Source: Caballeronia concitans (GTDB taxonomy: Bacteria; Pseudomonadota; Gammaproteobacteria; Burkholderiales; Burkholderiaceae). From it: a stretch of DNA of 64,000 bases. The stretch covers positions 124,001-188,000 of the forward strand of contig NZ_FCNV02000011.1 in NCBI RefSeq assembly GCF_001544615.1. Direction: 5' to 3'. This document shows positions 57,682-64,000 of the stretch, piece after piece. Below the pieces are notes generated by a model. That model made no database searches, was not told where the DNA came from, and saw only the letters and a list, made by a program, of their open reading frames with translations. The translations under genes were made by a program, and so were the position numbers. Numbering within the stretch: the first letter of the stretch is position 1; each line of letters starts with the position of its first letter.

Positions 57682-58731
57682 ATGTGGAGCTACATCGCCA
57701 AACGCATTCTCTTGATGATCCCGACGCTCATCGGCGTGCTCACGCTCACGTTCGTCGTGATCCAGTTCGTGCCGGGCGGCCCAGTCGAGCAGGCCGTGCA
57801 CGACTTGCGGCGCGGCAACGCGGAAGGGGGCGGGGGCGGCGCGGGCTTCGGGATGCGCGCGCATACCGGCGTCGATGCGCAGCAGATCGCGCAACTCAAG
57901 GCGCTCTACGGCTTCGACAAGCCGCCGCTCGAACGCTATCTCTCCATGCTCGGCAAGTTCGCGCGCTTCGATCTCGGCGACAGCTACTTCCGGCATCAGA
58001 GCGTGTGGTCGCTGATCGTGTCGAAGCTGCCGGTGTCGATCAGCATCGGCTTATGGACGTTCTTCATCACGTATCTGATATCGGTGCCGCTCGGCATCGC
58101 GAAGGCGGTGAAAAACGGCTCGCGTTTTGATGTCGCCACGAGTCTCATCGTGCTCATCGGTTTCGCGATTCCCGGCTTCGTGCTGGGCGTGCTTTTGCTC
58201 GTGCTGCTCGGCGGCGGATCGTTCCTGCAGCTTTTCCCGCTGCGCAACCTGACTTCCGATAACTGGGCGACGCTCTCGCTCGGCGGAAAGGTCGTCGATT
58301 ACCTTTGGCACATCACGTTGCCCGTGGTGGCGTCGGTGGTGGGCAGCTTCGCCATCGTCACGATGCTCACGAAGAACGCATTTCTCGATGAAATTCGCAA
58401 GCAGTACGTGCTGACCGCGCGCGCCAAAGGGCTTTCCGAGCGGCGCGTGCTGTGGAAGCACGTGTTCCGCAACGCGCTTTTGCCGCTGATCGTCGGCTTT
58501 CCGGCGGCATTCATCGGCGCGTTCTTCACGGGCAGCCTGCTGATCGAAACGCTCTTTTCGCTCGACGGGCTCGGCTTGCTTTCCTATGAATCCGTGGTGC
58601 GGCGCGACTATCCGGTCGTGCTCGGCACGCTGTATCTCTTCACGCTGATCGGGCTCGCGACGAAGCTCATCTCGGACCTCTGTTATGTCTGGGTCGATCC
58701 GCGCATTCAATTCGAGCAACTGGAGCGCTGA
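57682..58731 (+). CDS. yejB: Peptide ABC importer permease, YejB type
   Basis: The 349-residue inner-membrane permease starts at ATG 57682 (MWSYIAKRILLMIPTLIGVLTLTFVVIQFVPGGPVEQ), preceded by AAGGA. It has the BPD_transp_1 cytoplasmic loop in NAFLDEIRKQYVLTARAKGLSERRVLWKHVFRNALLPL. Six hydrophobic segments are visible. A pentaglycine stretch (NAEGGGGGAGFG) lies in the first periplasmic loop. It lies ten bases after yejA and two before yejE. Confidence 0.94.
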   Translation: MWSYIAKRILLMIPTLIGVLTLTFVVIQFVPGGPVEQAVHDLRRGNAEGGGGGAGFGMRAHTGVDAQQIAQLKALYGFDKPPLERYLSMLGKFARFDLGDSYFRHQSVWSLIVSKLPVSISIGLWTFFITYLISVPLGIAKAVKNGSRFDVATSLIVLIGFAIPGFVLGVLLLVLLGGGSFLQLFPLRNLTSDNWATLSLGGKVVDYLWHITLPVVASVVGSFAIVTMLTKNAFLDEIRKQYVLTARAKGLSERRVLWKHVFRNALLPLIVGFPAAFIGAFFTGSLLIETLFSLDGLGLLSYESVVRRDYPVVLGTLYLFTLIGLATKLISDLCYVWVDPRIQFEQLER

Positions 58732-58733
58732 CC

Positions 58734-59846
58734 TTGAATCGAGCCGCATCGCCGCGCCGCGCCGCGACCGCCAGCGACGCCCAGCCGCTTTCGAGCGAAG
58801 TCTCGATGACGCCCGGGCGGCGCGTGTGGCTGCGCTTCAGGCGCAATCGGCTGGGCTACTGGAGTCTCGTCGTGTTCGTCGCGGCGTTCGTCCTGAGTCT
58901 CGCGGGACCGCTGTGGTCGAACGACAAGCCGCTCGTCGTGCGGTATCAGGGGCAGCTCTATTTTCCGCTCGTGAAGACGTACGCCGAGACGACGTTCGGC
59001 GGCGACTTCCCGACGCCCGCCGATTATCTCGATCCCTTCGTGCGCGACCGCTTCAACGCGCCGGGCAACTTCGCGGTGTATCCGCCGAATCACTACTACT
59101 ACGACACGCTCAACTATTTCTCGAAGGGCTCGAATCCCGCGCCGCCATCGCGCGAAAACTGGCTCGGCACCGACGATCGCGGCCGCGACGTCTTCGCTCG
59201 GCTGCTTTACGGGTTTCGCGTGTCGGTGCTCTTCGCGCTGGTGCTGACCGCCATCGGCACGGTGCTCGGCGTGGTGGCGGGCGCGGTGCAGGGCTACTTC
59301 GGCGGAAGGACGGATATCGTCGGGCAGCGGCTCATCGAAATCTGGAGCGCGTTGCCGGAGCTTTATCTGCTCATCATCTTCGCGTCGATTTTCGAGCCGA
59401 GTCTCGTGCTGCTGATCGTGCTGTTGTCGCTGTTCGGCTGGATCGGCCTGTCGGACTACGTGCGTGCGGAATTCCTGCGCAATCGCACGCAGGACTACGT
59501 GCGCGCCGCCCGCGCGATGGGGCTCTCCAATTGGCAGATCATCTGGCGCCACGTGTTGCCCAATAGCCTGACGCCTGTGATCACGTTCCTGCCGTTTCGC
59601 ATGAGCGGCGCGATTCTCGCGCTCACGAGCCTCGATTTTCTCGGTCTGGGCGTGCCGTCGCCGACGCCATCGCTCGGCGAACTGCTCGCGCAGGGCAAGG
59701 CCAATCTCGACGCGTGGTGGATCTCGCTATCGACCTTCGGCGTGCTCGTCGCGACGCTGCTGTTGCTCACGTTCATGGGCGACGCGTTGCGCAACGCGCT
59801 CGACACGCGCATCGCGGATGCGGTGAAAGCGGGAGGCGGGCAGTGA
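58734..59846 (+). CDS. yejE: Peptide ABC importer permease, YejE type
   Basis: The 370-residue permease starts at TTG 58734 directly after the yejB stop; no better start precedes its first membrane segment (LGYWSLVVFVAAFVLSLAGPLW). The family blocks ENWLGTDDRGRDVFARLLYGFRVSVLFAL and DYVRAARAMGLSNWQIIWRHVLPNSLTPVI (the ATPase-contact loop) are clear. The end overlaps yejF by four bases (GTGA). Confidence 0.93.
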   Translation: MNRAASPRRAATASDAQPLSSEVSMTPGRRVWLRFRRNRLGYWSLVVFVAAFVLSLAGPLWSNDKPLVVRYQGQLYFPLVKTYAETTFGGDFPTPADYLDPFVRDRFNAPGNFAVYPPNHYYYDTLNYFSKGSNPAPPSRENWLGTDDRGRDVFARLLYGFRVSVLFALVLTAIGTVLGVVAGAVQGYFGGRTDIVGQRLIEIWSALPELYLLIIFASIFEPSLVLLIVLLSLFGWIGLSDYVRAEFLRNRTQDYVRAARAMGLSNWQIIWRHVLPNSLTPVITFLPFRMSGAILALTSLDFLGLGVPSPTPSLGELLAQGKANLDAWWISLSTFGVLVATLLLLTFMGDALRNALDTRIADAVKAGGGQ

Positions 59847-61441
59847 GCGAAGCCTTGTTGTCCATCGACAATCTGCGCGTGCGCTTCGGCGACACGCTCG
59901 CCGTCGACGGCGTGAGCCTCGACATCCGCGCGGGCGAACGTGTCGCGCTCGTCGGCGAATCCGGTTCGGGCAAGAGCGTGACGGCGCTGTCGATCCTGCG
60001 CCTCGTCCGCGACGCCGAAGTGACCGGCTCGATCCGTTTCGCCGGCGAGGAGTTGCTCACGAAAAGCGAACACGCGATGCGCGGCCTGCGCGGCTCCGAC
60101 ATCGCGATGATCTTCCAGGAGCCGATGACGGCGCTCAATCCGCTCTACACGGTGGGCGATCAGATCGGCGAAACGATCCAGCTTCACGACGGCGCGACGC
60201 CTCGCGAGGCGCGTGTGCGGGCGATCGCGCTGCTGGCTCGCACGGGCATCACCGAGCCGGAGCGGCGCGTGGACAGTTATCCGCATCAGCTTTCGGGCGG
60301 GCAGCGTCAGCGCGTGATGATCGCGATGGCGCTCGCGTGCCGCCCGCGTCTCCTGCTCGCTGACGAACCGACGACCGCGCTCGACGTGACCATCCGCGCG
60401 CAGATCGTCGAATTGCTGCTGGAGTTGCAGCGCGATGAAGCCGAGAAGCGCGGCATGGCGGTGCTGCTCATCACGCACGATCTGAATCTCGTGCGGCGCT
60501 TCGCCGAGCGCGTCGCGGTGATGGAAAAAGGCGTGCTCGTCGAGAGCGGCGCGGTGGACGCGCTCTTCGAGGCGCCGCAGCATCCGTACACGCAGCGCCT
60601 CTTGCAGAGCCGGCCGAAGCGCAGCGTGCTGCCGGTGCTGCCGATCGCGCCCGTGCTGCTCGATGCGAAAGACGTCCGCGTGGAATATCCGACGCGGCTT
60701 CCGGGCGTCGCTGGATGGTTCAAGCGCGGCCGCTTCAAGGCGGTCGACGACGTCACGCTGTCGGTGCGTCAGGGCGAAACGCTCGGGATCGTCGGGGAAT
60801 CGGGTTCGGGCAAGTCGACGCTCGCGATGGCGCTGCTCGGCCTGCAGCGCATTTCGCACGGCAGCGTCGAATTTCAGGGCAAGCCGCTCGACGATTTTCG
60901 CGGACGCGAAAAAACCGTGCTGCGCTCGAATTTGCAAGTCGTGTTTCAGGACCCGTTCAGCTCGCTGTCGCCGAGGCAGACCGTGGAGCGGATCGTCGGG
61001 GAAGGGCTCGCGCTGCATCGGCCGGAACTGGATGCCGCCGCCCGGCGCGCGAAAGTCATCGCCGTGTTGCGCGAAGTGGGCCTCGATCGAACCGCGCTCA
61101 CGCGCTATCCGCACGAGTTCTCCGGCGGGCAGCGCCAGCGCATTGCCATCGCGCGTGCGCTCGTGCTCGAGCCGAGTATTTTGATTCTCGACGAACCGAC
61201 GAGCGCACTCGATGTCTCAATCCAGACTCAAGTTCTGGCGCTGCTCGCCGATATACAGCGAAAGCACAACCTTGGGTACGTGTTCATTAGCCACGATCTG
61301 AAGGTGATCGGCGCCATGGCGCACCGGGTGGCGGTGATGAGAGATGGAAATGTCGTGGAAGCGGGTGACGTAGAGAAGATTTTTGCGAAACCATCCGACG
61401 AATACACACGAAAGCTGCTGGCGGCAGCCCTGAATTCCTAA
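59843..61441 (+). CDS. yejF: Peptide ABC importer double ATPase, YejF type
   Basis: The 532-residue protein (E. coli YejF 529) starts at GTG 59843 inside the yejE end. It carries two ABC domains. The first has Walker [25 protein letters not shown] and [11 protein letters not shown]; the second has [24 protein letters not shown] and [11 protein letters not shown]. Both domains keep their switch His ([10 protein letters not shown] and [10 protein letters not shown]). It powers uptake through YejB/YejE. No clear terminator follows; a T-rich region begins the next promoter. Confidence 0.95.
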   Translation: MSEALLSIDNLRVRFGDTLAVDGVSLDIRAGERVALVGESGSGKSVTALSILRLVRDAEVTGSIRFAGEELLTKSEHAMRGLRGSDIAMIFQEPMTALNPLYTVGDQIGETIQLHDGATPREARVRAIALLARTGITEPERRVDSYPHQLSGGQRQRVMIAMALACRPRLLLADEPTTALDVTIRAQIVELLLELQRDEAEKRGMAVLLITHDLNLVRRFAERVAVMEKGVLVESGAVDALFEAPQHPYTQRLLQSRPKRSVLPVLPIAPVLLDAKDVRVEYPTRLPGVAGWFKRGRFKAVDDVTLSVRQGETLGIVGESGSGKSTLAMALLGLQRISHGSVEFQGKPLDDFRGREKTVLRSNLQVVFQDPFSSLSPRQTVERIVGEGLALHRPELDAAARRAKVIAVLREVGLDRTALTRYPHEFSGGQRQRIAIARALVLEPSILILDEPTSALDVSIQTQVLALLADIQRKHNLGYVFISHDLKVIGAMAHRVAVMRDGNVVEAGDVEKIFAKPSDEYTRKLLAAALNS

Positions 61442-61497
61442 AAATCTTTCTTTTTCGTCAATTGCGTGTGCGTGTCCATTGTATTTTTCTATTTCTT

Positions 61498-61526
61498 TTG
61501 ACAGTTAAATACTTTGTGGCTAGTAT
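61498..61526 (+). promoter_or_regulatory. Promoter of the NlpC/P60 gene
   Basis: A perfect -35 TTGACA (61498-61503) is separated by exactly 17 bases from TAGTAT (61521-61526). The flanks are T-rich, which is unusual in this GC-rich window and suits a strong promoter. The predicted leader is about 55 bases. Confidence 0.75.
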
Positions 61527-61588
61527 GCGTTCAACTTTTCGCATATCTCACTGATTTTTCAGTCTTTAATTGTAAATTCTACCGACCG

Positions 61589-62251
61589 ATGCAGCCACTA
61601 ACGTTGACTCAGACATGCGCGCGCGCGGCCGCCGGCATGTTGATCGGCCTTCTGATGACCACCACTTCCGTCGCGTTCGCCGACGAAGTCAGCAGTAACA
61701 GCCAGAATGCCGGCAACGGCAGTTTCACCTCTTCCAAAGCCATCGATGTCGCAGCCACGCCGGACACGGCGAGCGCGCCCGGCGGCGCGAAGGCGTTTCT
61801 TTCCGGCATGGCGAGCAAGGCGGGCGACGTCGTCGTCGGCGCGCTCAACATGATCGGCGTGCGTTATCGTTGGGGCGGCAACACGCCGGACTCCGGTCTC
61901 GATTGCAGCGGCTTCGTGCGTTACGTCTTCCAGGACACGCTCGGGATGACGCTGCCGCGCCGCGCCGAGGAAATGAGCCGCGTCGGCGAAAAGGTTCGCG
62001 TGTCGGACCTGAAGCCGGGCGACCTCGTCTTCTTCAACACCATGCGCCGCTCGTTCTCGCACGTGGGCATCTATATCGGGGACAACAAATTCGTGCATTC
62101 GCCGTCGACGGGCAGCACCATCCGCGTCGACGACATGGAAAGCGGCTACTGGGAACAGCGTTTCCAGGGCGCGCGCCGTATCGAGAATGCGCAGATCGGC
62201 GACGGCAGCGAATTGCGTCAGCGCGTGAGCGCAACGCTCGGCGGATACTGA
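61589..62251 (+). CDS. Secreted NlpC/P60 peptidoglycan endopeptidase
   Basis: The 220-residue protein starts at ATG 61589 (MQPLTLTQTCARAAAGMLIG), with a signal peptide ending at VAFAD. The catalytic domain has Cys in GLDCSGFVRYVFQ (about residue 113), His in SHVGIYIGDN and the third polar residue in FVHSPSTG. The DL-endopeptidase pattern RYRWGGNTPDSGLDCSG is classical. It is most likely a periplasmic murein hydrolase of the Spr/MepS type; no lipobox is present. Confidence 0.92.
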   Translation: MQPLTLTQTCARAAAGMLIGLLMTTTSVAFADEVSSNSQNAGNGSFTSSKAIDVAATPDTASAPGGAKAFLSGMASKAGDVVVGALNMIGVRYRWGGNTPDSGLDCSGFVRYVFQDTLGMTLPRRAEEMSRVGEKVRVSDLKPGDLVFFNTMRRSFSHVGIYIGDNKFVHSPSTGSTIRVDDMESGYWEQRFQGARRIENAQIGDGSELRQRVSATLGGY

Positions 62252-62270
62252 TCGCCGCTCGCGTCGGATC

Positions 62271-62310
62271 AAAAAAGCCCTGCTTCCTCGTGAACGCAGG
62301 CTTTTTTTTC
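62271..62310 (+). terminator. Intrinsic terminator after the NlpC/P60 gene
   Basis: AAAAAGCCCTGC pairs with GCAGGCTTTTT with one bulged base, and a run of eight T follows. Confidence 0.85.
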
Positions 62311-62379
62311 GCGCATGCATTTTGTCCCAAGCGCGTTTGGCGCAAGCGCGCCGCCTATGGACGCCATCGGAAAGCCTCA

Positions 62380-62408
62380 TTGCACGCGCTACTAAAAGCC
62401 GTTATAGT
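62380..62408 (+). promoter_or_regulatory. Promoter of the leuA leader
   Basis: TTGCAC (62380-62385) and TATAGT (62403-62408) are 17 bases apart. The start of transcription is predicted near 62415, which coincides with the first base of the leader ORF. Confidence 0.6.
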
Positions 62409-62414
62409 TTTCGA

Positions 62415-62501
62415 ATGAACTTTTCTTCGTTCCCCCTCTCGTCTTTCCTGGCTGGTGCGTCGCTACGCGCACTATCGCTACTAGCGCCGCTCGCGCGCTG
62501 A
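62415..62501 (+). CDS. Candidate leucine leader peptide (leuL-like)
   Basis: A 28-codon ORF starts at ATG 62415 and ends at TGA 62499-62501. The peptide is MNFSSFPLSSFLAGASL followed by RALSLLAPLAR, with seven leucines. Four of them use CTA (62463, 62472, 62478, 62481) within seven codons, a codon I did not notice in leuA itself or in neighbours that I scanned. The E. coli leuL peptide likewise clusters leucine codons of the CUA type. The ATG falls at the predicted transcription start, so the leader would be leaderless, like trpL of Sinorhizobium. No ribosome site is present. This is inference from codon content and position. Confidence 0.55.
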   Translation: MNFSSFPLSSFLAGASLRALSLLAPLAR

Positions 62502-62629
62502 TTCTTCTCGCCTCCCGTCTGCTCGTTCAAGGTTTTCGACGCCAGCGGTGGCGCGAACACCCGGATTCCGTTTTGTCGTTTCATCCCGATACTCCCGACA
62601 ATCAATAAATCTCCCCACAGGAGCCGAAC
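62502..62629 (+). promoter_or_regulatory. Candidate attenuator region upstream of leuA
   Basis: A local hairpin CGCCA/TGGCG occurs at 62540-62553, followed about 20 bases later by a T-rich stretch. An alternative pairing exists between GCGCC plus GCT in the leader ORF end (62484-62491) and the same right arm (62544-62554). Mutually exclusive pairings are what attenuation needs, but I see no textbook terminator. Confidence 0.4.
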
Positions 62630-64000
62630 ATGGCAGCAGACAAGTTGATCATCTTCGATACGACCTTGCGCGACGGCGAGCAGTCCCCCGGCGCTTCGAT
62701 GACGAAGGACGAAAAGATCCGCATCGCGAAGCAGCTTGAGCGCATGAAGGTCGACGTGATCGAAGCGGGTTTCGCCGCCAGCTCGAACGGCGACTTCGAC
62801 GCGATCCACACGATCGCATCGCTCGTGAAGGACAGCACGGTTTGCTCGCTCGCGCGCGCCAACGACAAGGACATCCAGCGCGCCGCCGATGCGCTCAAGC
62901 CCGCCAACCAGTTCCGCATCCATACGTTCATCGCCACTTCGCCGCTGCATATGGAGAAGAAGCTGCGCATGTCGCCGGAGCAGGTGTACGAACAGGCGCG
63001 GCTCGCTGTGCGTTTCGCGCGCAAGTTCACCGACGACGTCGAGTTCTCGCCGGAAGACGGCAGCCGCTCGGATATCGACTTTCTGTGCCGCGTGCTCGAA
63101 GCGGTCATCGACGAAGGCGCGCGCACGATCAACATCGCCGATACCGTGGGTTACGGCGTGCCGGAACTCTACGGCAACCTCGTGAAGACGCTGCGCGAGC
63201 GCATTCCGAATTCCGACAAGGCGATCTTCTCCGTCCACTGCCACGACGACCTCGGCATGGCCGTGGCCAACTCGCTCGCGGGCGTGCAGATCGGCGGCGC
63301 GCGTCAGGTGGAATGCACGATCAACGGCCTCGGCGAGCGCGCGGGCAATACGTCGCTCGAAGAAATCGTGATGGCGGTGAAGACGCGCAAGGATTACTTC
63401 GGTCTCGATGTCGGCATCGATACGACGCAGATCGTGCCGACTTCGAAGCTCGTGTCGCAGATCACCGGCTTCGTGGTGCAGCCGAACAAGGCGGTGGTCG
63501 GCGCGAATGCGTTCGCGCACGCGTCGGGCATCCATCAGGACGGCGTCCTGAAGGCGCGCGACACCTACGAAATCATGCGCGCGGAAGACGTGGGCTGGAG
63601 CGCGAACAAGATCGTGCTCGGCAAGCTGTCCGGCCGCAATGCGTTCAAGCAGCGTCTGGAAGAACTCGGCGTGGCGCTCGAATCCGAAGCCGACGTGAAC
63701 GCCGCGTTCGCACGCTTCAAGGATCTCGCCGACCGCAAGGCCGAAATTTTCGACGAAGACATCATGCAGATCGTCTCCGAGGAATCGGCGGAAGCGCAGG
63801 CCAAGGAACATTTCCGCTTCGTTTCGATGAAGCAGCATTCGGAAACCGGCGAGCAGCCGCAAGCGAAGGTCGTGTTCGCGGTCGAAGGCACGGAAGTGAC
63901 CGGCGAGGCGCGCGGCAACGGTCCGGTCGATGCGACGCTGCACGCGATCGAATCGAAGGTGGATAGCGGCGCCGAACTCGTGCTGTACTCGGTCAACGCG
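62630..64000 (+). CDS. leuA: 2-isopropylmalate synthase, 3' end outside window
   Basis: LeuA condenses acetyl-CoA with 2-oxoisovalerate, the first committed step to leucine, and is feedback-inhibited by leucine in the family. The start is ATG 62630 ([21 protein letters not shown]), preceded by AGGAG. Visible motifs are the metal/substrate block [28 protein letters not shown] with HxH metal ligands and [14 protein letters not shown]; the regulatory LeuA-dimer domain is partly present ([18 protein letters not shown]). 457 codons are in the window and the frame is open at the edge. A full protein of about 515 residues is expected. Confidence 0.97.
   Translation, partial: MAADKLIIFDTTLRDGEQSPGASMTKDEKIRIAKQLERMKVDVIEAGFAASSNGDFDAIHTIASLVKDSTVCSLARANDKDIQRAADALKPANQFRIHTFIATSPLHMEKKLRMSPEQVYEQARLAVRFARKFTDDVEFSPEDGSRSDIDFLCRVLEAVIDEGARTINIADTVGYGVPELYGNLVKTLRERIPNSDKAIFSVHCHDDLGMAVANSLAGVQIGGARQVECTINGLGERAGNTSLEEIVMAVKTRKDYFGLDVGIDTTQIVPTSKLVSQITGFVVQPNKAVVGANAFAHASGIHQDGVLKARDTYEIMRAEDVGWSANKIVLGKLSGRNAFKQRLEELGVALESEADVNAAFARFKDLADRKAEIFDEDIMQIVSEESAEAQAKEHFRFVSMKQHSETGEQPQAKVVFAVEGTEVTGEARGNGPVDATLHAIESKVDSGAELVLYSVNA

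Noticed and set aside
62548-62739. Plus-strand 63-codon frame at the leuA start
   Set aside because: It is out of frame with leuA, has no ribosome site and crosses the true leuA start codon.

Overview
The window reads as one chromosomal stretch of a GC-rich betaproteobacterium of the Burkholderiaceae (Burkholderia sensu lato, such as Paraburkholderia or Caballeronia). This rests on gene order (recJ-rpfE-like-lolCD-tatD-comEC, pyrG-kdsA-eno-ftsB, trpS-dapA-bamC, suhB/trmJ/cysE/lpxH/ppiB/ppiA/cysS), on protein lengths and on codon use. No replication origin, rRNA operon, CRISPR array or intact insertion sequence is visible. Almost everything is core housekeeping sequence; the accessory part is small and lies mainly between 49.4 and 52.4 kb.

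Layout. 1-4.9 kb (minus): prfB with its programmed frameshift (running off the left edge), a DUF5672 gene of lower GC that looks inserted, recJ and an RpfE-like gene. 5.2-16.1 kb (plus): lipoprotein export (lolCD), tatD, comEC, an alpha/beta hydrolase, then pyrG-kdsA-eno-ftsB. 16.2-18.2 kb (minus): a small lipoprotein, Hsp33 and a gamma-carbonic anhydrase. 18.4-27.5 kb (plus): a ferritin-like protein, a hydrolase, a PHP phosphoesterase, a YciO-like protein, a site-2-protease-like protein, trpS, a methyltransferase, dapA, bamC and an MBL hydrolase. 27.6-37.2 kb is mostly minus: an Ala-rich lipoprotein, the ribosomal oxygenase roxA (divergent from an FKBP), a secreted phosphatase-like protein, mutS, a DUF883 protein, lplT and suhB. 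37.4-49.1 kb: trmJ and cysE (plus); lpxH, ppiB, ppiA and a TPR protein (minus); cysS, an AlkA-like glycosylase, accA, tilS and lysC (plus).

49.3-52.4 kb is a tRNA-Ser(GCU) gene carrying a decayed 3-kb integrative element. It is bounded by 60-bp direct repeats that contain the tRNA 3' end and a whole intrinsic terminator. Inside are a candidate polymorphic-toxin-like gene, a candidate Imm50-like immunity gene, and a P4-type integrase pseudogene with start loss, a nonsense codon, two frameshifts and loss of its C-terminus. 52.6-64.0 kb holds an M48 lipoprotein protease, a tandem pair of Pro/His-rich secreted proteins, fabI, a yejABEF peptide importer, an NlpC/P60 hydrolase and leuA (cut by the right edge).

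The strongest unlisted signal is upstream of leuA. A good sigma-70-type promoter is followed six bases later by a 28-codon ORF with four CTA leucine codons within seven codons, which looks like a leaderless leucine leader peptide controlling leuA. Other points worth a second look are the toxin/immunity-like cargo, a TrpRS carrying a Cys pattern close to the [4Fe-4S] type, and several probable leaderless starts. All calls are from reading the sequence; no database search or folding calculation was run.
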